From assembly GCA_964529155.1 (NCBI GenBank), contig CAZGVV010000021.1, forward strand, positions 1 to 30,101: a stretch of DNA of 30,101 nt, given 5' to 3'. Positions 7,492 to 14,704 of this stretch are shown one piece after another. The notes under the pieces were generated by a model. That model searched no databases and was not told the origin of the DNA. It was given only the letters and a program-made list of their open reading frames with translations. This DNA comes from CAZGVV01 sp964529155 (lineage in GTDB: Bacteria > Pseudomonadota > Alphaproteobacteria > Rickettsiales > SXRF01). Positions within the stretch are counted from its first letter, which is position 1, and each line of letters opens with the position of its first letter. The position numbers were made by a program, and so were the translations under genes.

Positions 7492-7773
7492 TTATTTACG
7501 GCCAAAGAGCGAACCGATCAAGAAACCTACGCCCAGTGCGATAAAACTGGATTGCACCGGATTACTGCGGATATGGCTGGTAGTGGCTTCGGTAGCGTGG
7601 GTGAATTCATCGCTGGCGGTATTGACCAGATTTTTCACTTTGCGACCCGCTTGATAAGCCGTTTCACGCAGATCACGGGCACCTTCGCGCACTTCGTCTT
7701 TTGCATTTTCAACAAAATTCTGGCCTGCGTTTTTCAGGTTATTCAGGTTGTCATTTTTGTTTGCAGTATACAT
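7492..7773 (-). CDS. DUF883/YqjD-ElaB-like membrane-anchored protein
   Basis: A 93-aa protein composed of a long charged amphipathic helix (about residues 10-65, with repeated KNAGQNFVENAKDEVREGAR-type pattern) and one C-terminal transmembrane helix containing a small-residue glycine motif, ALGVGFLIGSLFGRK. The RSNP before the helix and the GxGxxxG pattern are hallmarks of the DUF883 family (YqjD, ElaB, YgaM). E. coli members are tail-anchored, induced in stationary phase under RpoS, and bind ribosomes to the membrane. The binding site AAGGAG precedes the ATG. It leads a two-gene operon with the holin-like gene. Confidence 0.85.
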   Translation of the reverse strand: MYTANKNDNLNNLKNAGQNFVENAKDEVREGARDLRETAYQAGRKVKNLVNTASDEFTHATEATTSHIRSNPVQSSFIALGVGFLIGSLFGRK

Positions 7774-7824
7774 GGCGTACTCCTTTGTTGGTTTAATGGT
7801 GAGTTAAGTAATCAGGTGGTATCG

Positions 7825-8475
7825 TTATTGAATCGTTGAAGGGCGTGGTTGTGGTAAGTAGTCGATTTCCACTTCTACTTTCCGGTCTTGCTGCAGGCAG
7901 GTCACCAGTTCTGCATGCGGTAAGTTCTCTGCACAATGGGTAGAAGGCGCGGTATCTCCCAGCCACCGGGTTTCAGCGACCTGGATATTAATGAACCCGC
8001 GTTCTATTAGATAATCACGCACATTTTCTGCGCGTTTACGCGATAATTTCTCATTGTAATCGGCGCGGCCTATACGATCAGCATACCCGACGATACGCGC
8101 CTGCTTTACCTGGCGGTCACTTTTTAATTTTACGGCCAGGCTTTCGAGTTTGCGTTTTGCTTCATCGGTCAGCAGCGCTTTGTTGAAATCAAAGTAAATA
8201 GTCCGTTCTTCTTGGGCGATGACTACATGGGTTTGTTGCACCACCGGTTTGGGCGCAGGTGGTGCCGGAGGGGCACACGGATCACCCGCAGACATCCACT
8301 TGGTACGCACACAATTATTGAAGCTGTTTACCACCGTACGTGCAGAGTTGCCGCTGCGCACGACATCCTGATCGGTCTCAGCATGCGCCATGGGTGCTGC
8401 ACCTACCAGCATGATGCCAAAAGCGGCCATGGAAACGGCAGAAAGGGAAGCGCGGATGAGAGAGTGTAAATTCAC
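7825..8475 (-). CDS. OmpA-domain outer-membrane protein
   Basis: A 216-aa exported protein with a signal peptide (residues 1-32, ending AHA). It is followed by a short Cys-containing and Pro-rich linker (CAPPAPPAPKP, about 67-77) and a C-terminal OmpA-like peptidoglycan-binding domain (about 88-205). The domain shows the expected IYFDFNKALLTDEAKRKLE start and the key YADRIGRADYNEKLSRKRAE segment with Asp and Arg for diaminopimelate binding. It lacks the OmpA beta-barrel, so it is a periplasmic or lipoprotein-like tether rather than a porin; no lipobox Cys is seen. The start is GTG at 8475, supported by AGGAGGA six bases upstream. Two Cys near the C-terminus (STHCAENLPHAELVTCLQQ) may form a disulfide. 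Confidence 0.85.
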   Translation of the reverse strand: MNLHSLIRASLSAVSMAAFGIMLVGAAPMAHAETDQDVVRSGNSARTVVNSFNNCVRTKWMSAGDPCAPPAPPAPKPVVQQTHVVIAQEERTIYFDFNKALLTDEAKRKLESLAVKLKSDRQVKQARIVGYADRIGRADYNEKLSRKRAENVRDYLIERGFINIQVAETRWLGDTAPSTHCAENLPHAELVTCLQQDRKVEVEIDYLPQPRPSTIQ

Positions 8476-8697
8476 GGGTAGTCCTCCTGGTTAACAAATG
8501 CAGGTATGCTGCGTTTGTGGGGTTACTGTTACAGATAGCACATGAAGAAGCGATTGGCGGGTGGAAGATAATTTATAAAAAATACATAAACCCTCAAAAT
8601 TGATGGGAATTTTATGTCTCAAGGCGGTTGGCACACAACAACTTTATATGAAATGGTCCAGCATAGCCACCATGACATATTCTGCTATGAATGCCTT
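8476..8697. promoter_or_regulatory. divergent intergenic region, putative promoter for the OmpA-domain gene
   Basis: This gap separates two divergently oriented exported-protein genes. On the minus strand, TTGAGG (rc of 8594-8599) is followed by a very AT-rich tract ending in TATAAATTA, a plausible sigma-70 type promoter for the OmpA-domain gene. The spacing is not ideal. Nothing clear was found for the plus-strand gene. Confidence 0.3.
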
Positions 8698-9129
8698 ATG
8701 ATTAATATCAAATCTCGCCACATTCTGTCTACAGCGATGCTGCTTGCCAGTTTTATGGCCCTTAGTGCCAGTATCAGTGCTGGCTTGGCGCAAACGGCAT
8801 TGCCTCCGGCGCAGCAGGCAGGAGCCATTACCTATATTACCGGCGGCATCGGCGATGAAGAGCGCGACGCACTGGAGGCGGTAAAATCGGATTACACCCT
8901 GTCTATTATAAGCGCAGGCGCTGCGCAGGGCGCATTTTCAGGTGATACGCATATTAGTATTAGCCGAAAAAACGAAGAATTACTGAGCGTAGACGCGGGC
9001 CCTATTTTTTATGCCATGCTGCCGCCGGGCCGATATAGGGTGACGGCGACCAGCCGAGATCAAATCCGCTCGCAAACTATAACCATTATCGCAGGAAAAC
9101 AAGCCAGCCTGCATTTTAGTTGGAAATAA
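8698..9129 (+). CDS. small secreted protein with carboxypeptidase-regulatory/PEGA-like fold (hypothetical)
   Basis: From the ATG at 8698 this is a 143-aa exported protein: signal peptide about residues 1-32 (LLASFMALSASISAGLAQ), a Gly/Asp-rich segment (YITGGIGDEERDA), then a beta-rich module ending PPGRYRVTATSRDQIRSQTI and AGKQASLHFSWK. The PPGxYxVxAT...I.AG..ASL pattern is typical of small transthyretin-like beta sandwiches (PEGA/carboxypeptidase-regulatory type), often surface-associated. The frame extends back to an ATG at 8614 with GGGAA upstream, but that would place 28 polar residues before the signal peptide, so the internal start is preferred. It lies 33 bases before the fasciclin gene and is probably in the same operon. 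Confidence 0.65.
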   Translation: MINIKSRHILSTAMLLASFMALSASISAGLAQTALPPAQQAGAITYITGGIGDEERDALEAVKSDYTLSIISAGAAQGAFSGDTHISISRKNEELLSVDAGPIFYAMLPPGRYRVTATSRDQIRSQTITIIAGKQASLHFSWK

Positions 9130-9162
9130 GCTGAACTCATCAACCACCTAAGGAGACTGATT

Positions 9163-9834
9163 ATGAAACCTACACGAAAATATACGCTGTGTGCGGCGCT
9201 GGCGCTGACAAGCCTGAGCATTTCCGCCCACGCCGATAACGCCAGCGTAGAAAACGCCCTGAAAAACCAGAGCGATCTGTCTAATTTTTATCAGGCCCTG
9301 CAAACGACCGGCGTGATTCACGAGCTGCAACCGAATATGACCTATACTGTATTTGCTCCCACTAACTACGCCTTTTCGAAGCTTTCAACCCAGCAATATC
9401 CCTGCTTTTATTCGCAAGATTGCCGCAAAGACGTAGCCGATGTGCTGCGCAATCACATTGTTCCACACCAGGAATATATTGATACGGTTGCCCGGCAAAA
9501 AGGCGGCGTATATAGCATTGATAAGCGCTTTGTGAGTATTGCTGAGCCAAATAAAGGCAGTTATACGGTGGATGGTCACAATGTAGTTAATGCCGATATG
9601 ATCGGTGGCGGGCTTGTCTATAAGATTGATGGCGTTATCGCTAATCCTTATGAACTATCCGCCTTTCAATATGGCAATTACACTCCGGTAGCTACTGAGG
9701 AACAAACCACGACGACCACTACAGCCCGTCACGTGGATACGGATTGCAGCAATGACCTGGTCGATTGCCCGCAGGGTGTTTCACGTAGCACTACCGTGAC
9801 GAAACGCACGACCTACACGCCGTCTGCTCGGTAG
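9163..9834 (+). CDS. fasciclin (FAS1) domain exported protein
   Basis: A 223-aa protein with a signal peptide (residues 1-24, SISAHA) and one FAS1 domain (about 30-165). The first conserved block reads TYTVFAPTNYAFSKL and the second VVNADMIGGGLVYKIDGVI, corresponding to the H1 and H2 boxes of the family. FAS1 proteins are extracellular or periplasmic adhesion modules. Two cysteines in the middle (YPCFYSQDCRKD) and two near the end (DCSNDLVDC) could form disulfides, unusual for bacterial FAS1. The C-terminal 45 residues are a Thr-rich low-complexity tail (TTTTTTARH...STTVTKRTTYT). A good binding site AAGGAG precedes the ATG, and a palindromic terminator follows. Confidence 0.88.
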   Translation: MKPTRKYTLCAALALTSLSISAHADNASVENALKNQSDLSNFYQALQTTGVIHELQPNMTYTVFAPTNYAFSKLSTQQYPCFYSQDCRKDVADVLRNHIVPHQEYIDTVARQKGGVYSIDKRFVSIAEPNKGSYTVDGHNVVNADMIGGGLVYKIDGVIANPYELSAFQYGNYTPVATEEQTTTTTTARHVDTDCSNDLVDCPQGVSRSTTVTKRTTYTPSAR

Positions 9835-9840
9835 CAATAA

Positions 9841-9950
9841 CCTGCTCACGCCTTCTGCTATGCCTAGCTGCAAACGCCCTTTTCCTGCGCTTCGCTGCGA
9901 TGCTCCGAAAAGGGCGTTTTTGCTGGCGACCTAGCGAGATCGTGAACAGG
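9841..9950. repeat. 110-bp palindromic repeat element, including a terminator hairpin
   Basis: An extended inverted repeat begins immediately after the fasciclin gene. CCTGCTCACG (9841-9850) pairs with CGTGAACAGG (9941-9950) with one mismatch, the arms between are partly complementary, and the core is a perfect 13-bp stem (9872-9884 with 9907-9919). The nested organisation and the core CTGCGCTTCGCTGCGATGCTCC resemble REP/MITE-type palindromes; the centre recalls the core of the element at 5483-5623. Confidence 0.6.
9872..9922 (+). terminator. rho-independent terminator of the fasciclin gene
   Basis: AAACGCCCTTTTC (9872-9884) pairs perfectly with GAAAAGGGCGTTT (9907-9919), with a 22-base loop, and the stem runs into further Ts. 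It is placed about 40 bases after the fasciclin stop codon. Confidence 0.8.
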
Positions 9951-9970
9951 GTCTAAGAGTGTCGGTTTTA

Positions 9971-10006
9971 TAATCCCTCCCCCCTTGCAGCATTGGGGAG
10001 GGATTA
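9971..10006. repeat. 12-bp perfect hairpin
   Basis: TAATCCCTCCCC (9971-9982) pairs with GGGGAGGGATTA (9995-10006) around a 12-base loop. It lacks a T-run on either side, so it is not a standard terminator. It lies between two convergent terminators and may be an RNA end or a degenerate repeat. Confidence 0.6.
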
Positions 10007-10013
10007 TGTTTGC

Positions 10014-10043
10014 CATAAAAAAACGCCCTGTTTCCAGGGCGTT
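10014..10043 (-). terminator. rho-independent terminator of the LysR gene
   Basis: Stem AACGCCCTG (10022-10030) with CAGGGCGTT (10035-10043) and loop TTTC. On the minus strand the stem is followed by a run of Ts (plus-strand A-run before 10022). It lies about 75 bases past the LysR stop codon. Confidence 0.85.
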
Positions 10044-10118
10044 AAAATATAATAACAGGGAGGAATTGAGTAAATACTCAATGCCATATTTCTAGCAAGA
10101 TTGAGTCAGGTGAACATA

Positions 10119-11060
10119 TCAAATATCATATGGCAGGCATGCGTCTTCATCATAGCTCTGTTTCCCGCCTTTAATGAGGCCGTCTTGCGTAAGGCGGCGC
10201 ACCAAATAATCACGAAATACGTTGATACGTTTGGATTGCTTCAGTTCCAGCGGATAGATCAAATACATATCCACCTCCGGCCCTTTTAAATGCGGAAGTA
10301 CTTTGGTGATGTTGCTGCGGTTTTGAATCATATAATCCGGCAGGCCAGCAATGCCAAGCCCATGCTCTACGGCGCGTTGCATCCCAAGCAGGCTGTTTAT
10401 TTTAAAGGAAGACTGCTCCTCATCCGGTGTGCAGGTATTCAACAGCCAGTTGACTTCGGGATAGGGGAGCCGGGCGTCTTCCGGGTAGGTAATCAGGCGG
10501 TGGTGAGCCAGATCTTCAGGTTTTTTAGGAATGCCGTGATTCGCCACATAGAGCGTAGATGCATAGGCGGAGACGGAGAGCGTGGTCAGTTTCTTTTGTA
10601 CCAGTTCCGGATGACGCGCCGGAAACATGCGAATCGCTACATCGGCTTCGCGCTTGGAGAGATCCAGCTCGCGGTCATCGACCATGAGGGTCACATTGAT
10701 TTCCGGGTAATTGTCCATGAACTCACGAATACAGGGCGTAAGCCATACCGTGCCAAAGGCCACTGGTGCGGTAACTTTCAATGGGCCGCGCGGGCGTTCC
10801 CGGGTTTCCAGAAGCGCATTTTCTGCCGCGGTTAAGCGGGTGAGAATATCATTGACGCTGCGCAGTAAAATTTCGCCTTGCTCGGTCAGCAGCAATCCGC
10901 GGGCGTGGCGATGAAATAATGCGACTTGTAAATGCTCCTCAAGCGCCGCTACCTGGCGAGAAATAGCCGATTGACTGACATTGAGCATCTCGCCCGCCCG
11001 CGTAAAACTCTGCGCACTGGCAACCGCATGGAAAATCCTCAATTTGTCCCAGTCCATCAT
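10119..11060 (-). CDS. LysR family transcriptional regulator
   Basis: A 313-aa LysR-type regulator. The N-terminal winged helix-turn-helix (residues 1-65, MDWDKLRIFHAVASAQSFTR then LNVSQSAISRQVAALEEHL) is complete. The C-terminal two-lobe effector domain spans about 90-300, with the usual GPLKVTAPVAFGTVWLTPCI and LGIAGLPDYM motifs. The frame opens at 11144, but only from the tandem ATGs at 11060/11057 does the protein begin as LysR proteins do. No ribosome binding site precedes them, and a good sigma-70 promoter ends seven bases before the ATG, suggesting a leaderless mRNA. It is divergent from the ABC importer, so it probably regulates that operon and itself. The effector is unknown. Similar MDWDKLRIF regulators are common in Alphaproteobacteria, often elsewhere in the genome. 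Confidence 0.92.
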   Translation of the reverse strand: MMDWDKLRIFHAVASAQSFTRAGEMLNVSQSAISRQVAALEEHLQVALFHRHARGLLLTEQGEILLRSVNDILTRLTAAENALLETRERPRGPLKVTAPVAFGTVWLTPCIREFMDNYPEINVTLMVDDRELDLSKREADVAIRMFPARHPELVQKKLTTLSVSAYASTLYVANHGIPKKPEDLAHHRLITYPEDARLPYPEVNWLLNTCTPDEEQSSFKINSLLGMQRAVEHGLGIAGLPDYMIQNRSNITKVLPHLKGPEVDMYLIYPLELKQSKRINVFRDYLVRRLTQDGLIKGGKQSYDEDACLPYDI

Positions 11061-11067
11061 GGGCGTT

Positions 11068-11096
11068 CTTATAATCCCAAGCACGGCGCTTGACAA
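11068..11096 (-). promoter_or_regulatory. sigma-70 promoter of the LysR gene
   Basis: On the minus strand, -35 TTGTCA (11091-11096) and -10 TATAAG (11068-11073) are separated by exactly 17 bases. The -10 ends seven bases before ATG 11060, so transcription should begin at or next to the start codon. A TTGACA on the plus strand (11090-11095) overlaps the -35, which could couple the divergent promoters. Confidence 0.6.
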
Positions 11097-11155
11097 CTGC
11101 GCTGAGGCGGCCATAGAGAAGCATCCGTTATAACACACACGCAAAGGAGGACGAT

Positions 11156-12877
11156 ATGCGGCAGACCGTGCGCACCCTATCGTTACGCGTAAGCCGTGGT
11201 GTGTGGCCTAACCAATGGGATATTATTGCTTTTCTGATTTTGTTTGGGTTGCTGGTGCTCATTATCCGGGGCGCCCATGGTATGCACCTCCCCGCTGCCG
11301 CTTTGCAAACGCCCATTACACTCAGTCCCTGGGCCTTGCCGGAATATGCGCTCCGTACGGTATTGCGGATGCTTGCCGCCATGCTGATTTCGCTGGTTTT
11401 TGCCTTAGGGTTTGGCGCATTGGCAGCAAAAAGCCGTCATGCCGAGAAGATTTTGGTGCCCATGCTGGATATTTTGCAGTCCGTGCCGGTACTGGGATTT
11501 ATTTCTTTCACCGTTACCTTTTTTCTGAATCTCTTCCCGCGTAGCGTGTTTGGAGCCGAATGTGCCTCTATTTTTGCCATTTTCACCAGCCAGGCGTGGA
11601 ACATGGCCTTTAGCTTCTACCAATCGCTCAAAACCCTGCCGACCGATTTACACGAGGTAAGCCGTTCGTTCCGCTTTTCCGGCTGGCAGCGTTTTTTCCA
11701 ATTGGAAGCCCCCTTTGCCATGCCAAGCCTGATCTGGAACATGATGATGTCGATGTCTGCCGGATGGTTTTTCGTGGTTGCGTCGGAGGCGATTACAGTA
11801 GGGAATCAATCCATTATGCTGCCGGGCATCGGTTCTTATGTGGCGACGGCCATTAATGACCGTAACCTGGGGGCCGTAGGGTATGCCATTGGCGCGATGG
11901 CGCTGATTATTTTGGCCTATGACCAATTGCTGTTCCGGCCGTTGGTCACATGGGCGGAGAAATTCCGGTTTGAAGAAACGTCGGGTCAATATACCCGCTC
12001 CTGGGTGCTTACCCTACTGGCGCGCACCCGCTTCATGCACCGGCTGAGTATTCCCTTTGAAATACTGATGCACCGTTTACAGCGAACGCGATTTTCTCCT
12101 GTTAAAACGTCTGCCCCTTCTTTGCTGCGTCTGGCCTATGGCGATATGGTGTGGATGATGGTGATGGCTGCCACTACCGTGTGGGGAGTATGGGAACTCT
12201 CTACCTACCTCTCCGAGACGTTGTCATGGTCTGATGCAGGCGAGGCGTTTATGCTCGGGTTTGCGACCCTTGCGCGGGTGGCGGTTCTGATCGCGCTGAC
12301 CTCGCTGATATGGGTGCCCGTGGGCGTGTGGATTGGGCTTAGGCCGCGTCTGGCGCAAAAACTCCAGCCACTGGCGCAATTCCTGGCCGCATTCCCGGCA
12401 AATTTATGCTTTCCGGTGGCGGTGATGGGCATCGTGCATTTTCATTTGAATCCGGACATTTGGCTAAGTCCGCTGATTGTGTTGGGTGCGCAGTGGTATA
12501 TTTTGTTCAATGTCATTGCCGGCGCTTCGGCCTTTCCTGCCGATTTGCGTGAAGCCGCCGCTAATTTGCGTATTCGGGGCCGCTTGTGGTGGACGCATGT
12601 CATTCTGCCTGGCATTTTTCCTGCCTTTGTCACCGGCGCGCTCACGGCTGCCGGCGGTGCATGGAATGCCAGCATCGTTGCTGAACTGGTCAGCTGGGGG
12701 GACACCACCGTAGAGGGGCAGGGCCTGGGGGCCTATATGGCGCGTCAGGCCGTGGCAGCGGATTATCCGCGACTGGTGCTGGGCATTGCGGTGATGTGCT
12801 TGCTGGTGACCTGCCTCAATCACTTCATGTGGCAGCGCCTTTATCGCATTGCCGAACGGCGTCTTCGGCTCTATTGA
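11156..12877 (+). CDS. ABC transporter permease, two fused membrane domains (NitT/TauT type)
   Basis: A 573-aa inner-membrane protein consisting of two BPD_transp_1 permease domains in one chain, about residues 60-265 and 365-560, each with its own EAA-type cytoplasmic loop. The first reads EVSRSFRFSGWQRFFQLEAP and the second REAAANLRIRGRLWWTHVIL followed by P. Such loops dock on the ATPase. Family members (nitrate/sulfonate/taurine and related) usually have one permease domain per chain; fused tandem versions are known in alphaproteobacteria. AAAGGAGG at 11143-11150 gives an excellent ATG start. The ATPase gene follows within 20 bases. No substrate-binding protein is encoded nearby, so the substrate and even the direction of transport cannot be stated. 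Confidence 0.9.
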   Translation: MRQTVRTLSLRVSRGVWPNQWDIIAFLILFGLLVLIIRGAHGMHLPAAALQTPITLSPWALPEYALRTVLRMLAAMLISLVFALGFGALAAKSRHAEKILVPMLDILQSVPVLGFISFTVTFFLNLFPRSVFGAECASIFAIFTSQAWNMAFSFYQSLKTLPTDLHEVSRSFRFSGWQRFFQLEAPFAMPSLIWNMMMSMSAGWFFVVASEAITVGNQSIMLPGIGSYVATAINDRNLGAVGYAIGAMALIILAYDQLLFRPLVTWAEKFRFEETSGQYTRSWVLTLLARTRFMHRLSIPFEILMHRLQRTRFSPVKTSAPSLLRLAYGDMVWMMVMAATTVWGVWELSTYLSETLSWSDAGEAFMLGFATLARVAVLIALTSLIWVPVGVWIGLRPRLAQKLQPLAQFLAAFPANLCFPVAVMGIVHFHLNPDIWLSPLIVLGAQWYILFNVIAGASAFPADLREAAANLRIRGRLWWTHVILPGIFPAFVTGALTAAGGAWNASIVAELVSWGDTTVEGQGLGAYMARQAVAADYPRLVLGIAVMCLLVTCLNHFMWQRLYRIAERRLRLY

Positions 12878-12895
12878 TGGGAGATGCAGGACGCT

Positions 12896-14197
12896 ATGAC
12901 CACTGAACCCGTACTCGCTGTTCGCCAAGTTGGCCAATCGTTCCTCCGTGCATCGGGGGCACGGTTGCGCGTGCTGGAAGATGTAAATTTAGAGCTTCAC
13001 GCGGGCGAGATTGTTGGTTTACTTGGCCGTTCCGGCTCCGGCAAATCGACATTACTGCGTATCATCGCCGGCCTTATTCGCCCAAGCAGCGGTGAGGTAC
13101 ATTACGCAGGCCGCTCTGTTACCGGTCCCGCCGAAGGCATCGCCATGGTGTTCCAAAGCTTCGCGCTTTTCCCGTGGCTTACGGTGCTGGAAAATGTAGA
13201 AGTGGGATTGCGCGCATTGCATGTGCCGGAAGCCGAAATCCGCAAGCGTGCCATTGCCGCCATCGATTTGATCGGCTTGGACGGGTTTGAATCTGCCTAT
13301 CCGCGCGAATTGTCTGGTGGTATGCGTCAACGCGTCGGCTTTGCCCGGGCTATCGTGGTACATCCGGCGGTGTTGTTGATGGACGAGCCGTTCTCTGCGC
13401 TGGATGTGCTAACCGCCGAAACACTGCGCACTGATTTTCTTGATTTATGGGCCGAGCAAAAATTACCGATCCAGTCGGTGCTGCTGGTGACCCATAGCAT
13501 TGAAGAAGCGGTGCTGATGTGCGACCGGATTTTGATTTTCTCAACCAATCCCGGGTGTGTGACCTCCGAAATCCCGGTCCATTTGCCGCATCCGCGCAAC
13601 CGCTCAGAGCCACGCTTCCGAGCGTTGGTGGATGATATCTATACACACATGACTGCCAAAACCAAAACCCCGCGCGAAGCTGAGCGTGCCCATATTGCCG
13701 GTACGGGCATCAACATGGTGCTACCGCGCGTTTCTACCAATTTGCTCTCCGGCATGCTGGAGGCCATTGCCTCACCACCGTTTGACGGAAGGGCTGATCT
13801 GCCACCGCTGGCCGCGACATTGCAAATGGAAGGTGGCGACATCATCTCTATCGCCGAAGTATTGCAATTGCTGCGTTTTGCTGAACTAGCCGAAGGCGAC
13901 GTGGCGCTCACGGATACGGGGCTGCGTTTTGCCAATGCCGAGGTGGATGAGCGCAAACGATTATTCGCTATTCATTTACTGGCCTATGTCCCCCTTGCCG
14001 CCCATATTCGCCGGGTGCTGGATGAGCGCTCGCACCACCGCGCGCCGTTTGAGCGATTTAAAGCGGAATTGGAAGATCACATGAGCGAGGAACTTGCCGA
14101 GTCTACGCTGCGCGCCATTATCAGCTGGGCGCGGTATGCGGAAATTTTTTCCTATGATGAAAACACCCACAGCTTTGATTTAGAGAACCCTGTCTAG
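12896..14197 (+). CDS. ABC transporter ATPase with C-terminal AAA-associated domain
   Basis: A 433-aa cytoplasmic ATPase of the nitrate/sulfonate/taurine class. The nucleotide-binding domain (about residues 4-255) has Walker A GRSGSGKST (44-52), a Q-loop (AMVFQSFALFPW), the signature LSGGMRQRVGFARA, Walker B VLLMDEPFSALD and a switch His (VTHSIEEAV). About 150 extra C-terminal residues, from GINMVLPRVST onward, match the AAA-associated C-terminal domain of such importers, a winged-helix-like module of unknown role, probably regulatory. The start at 12896 is preferred (AGGA upstream); ATG 12884 is possible but sits directly on its GGGAG. It is coupled to the fused permease and together they form a complete ABC core, with the LysR gene divergent upstream. 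Confidence 0.92.
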   Translation: MTTEPVLAVRQVGQSFLRASGARLRVLEDVNLELHAGEIVGLLGRSGSGKSTLLRIIAGLIRPSSGEVHYAGRSVTGPAEGIAMVFQSFALFPWLTVLENVEVGLRALHVPEAEIRKRAIAAIDLIGLDGFESAYPRELSGGMRQRVGFARAIVVHPAVLLMDEPFSALDVLTAETLRTDFLDLWAEQKLPIQSVLLVTHSIEEAVLMCDRILIFSTNPGCVTSEIPVHLPHPRNRSEPRFRALVDDIYTHMTAKTKTPREAERAHIAGTGINMVLPRVSTNLLSGMLEAIASPPFDGRADLPPLAATLQMEGGDIISIAEVLQLLRFAELAEGDVALTDTGLRFANAEVDERKRLFAIHLLAYVPLAAHIRRVLDERSHHRAPFERFKAELEDHMSEELAESTLRAIISWARYAEIFSYDENTHSFDLENPV

Positions 14198-14231
14198 CGC
14201 CAGTGGCACAATTGTTGCAATGCTTTGCGCT

Positions 14232-14648
14232 ATGAGCGTGGAATATACCTATCCTTCCCAGAACATCCATCAAACCGCCGCATCGGTATTCGATCCCGCG
14301 CAAGCGTTAGCGAAGGCAAAAACGGCGGGCGGTGGTGGCGATTTTTCGTTTAAAGATATTTTGGACACCATCAATCCGCTCCAGCAATTGCCGATTGTCG
14401 GCAGCATTTACCGGGCCATTACCGGGGACACGGTATCTGCGGCCTCGCAAATCATGGGGGGCGCATTGTTTGGTGGGCCGATCGGCTTTGCGGTTGCTGC
14501 ACTTACTTCCGGCATAACCAGTGAATCCGGTAAAAATCCTGGTGAAACATTGCTTGCCATGGCAACAGGTGGCAGCAATGACGCCAACATGACCGCCAGC
14601 CGCCAATACGCCGCCGCGCAATACCAAAAAATGCAATGGCTGTCCTAA
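14232..14648 (+). CDS. hypothetical protein, 138 aa
   Basis: Not assigned to a named family. A Gln/Ala-rich N-terminus and a GGGGD linker lead to a conserved-looking core, DILDTINPLQQLPIVGSIYR followed by AITGDTVSAASQIMGGALFGG. Then comes a glycine-zipper-like hydrophobic segment (GGPIGFAVAALTSGI, about residues 80-97). Similar proteins with the INPLQxLPxVGxxYRxxTGD motif occur in Alphaproteobacteria as uncharacterised proteins, from memory. No signal peptide; it may associate with membranes through the Gly-rich segment. The frame opens at 14220; MSVEYTYP at 14232 is taken as the start, with a weak binding site. It follows the ABC ATPase by 34 bases on the same strand but need not share its function. 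Confidence 0.7.
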   Translation: MSVEYTYPSQNIHQTAASVFDPAQALAKAKTAGGGGDFSFKDILDTINPLQQLPIVGSIYRAITGDTVSAASQIMGGALFGGPIGFAVAALTSGITSESGKNPGETLLAMATGGSNDANMTASRQYAAAQYQKMQWLS

Positions 14649-14704
14649 ACTTCCCCCACAGCTCTTATATTCTTGAAGTAAGAAAGAAGGGGCGTGGGAA
14701 AAGG

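Noticed and set aside
8614..8697. Upstream ATG for the secreted protein at 8698
   Set aside because: Would put 28 polar residues ahead of a signal peptide, although a GGGAA binding site is present; kept only as an alternative.
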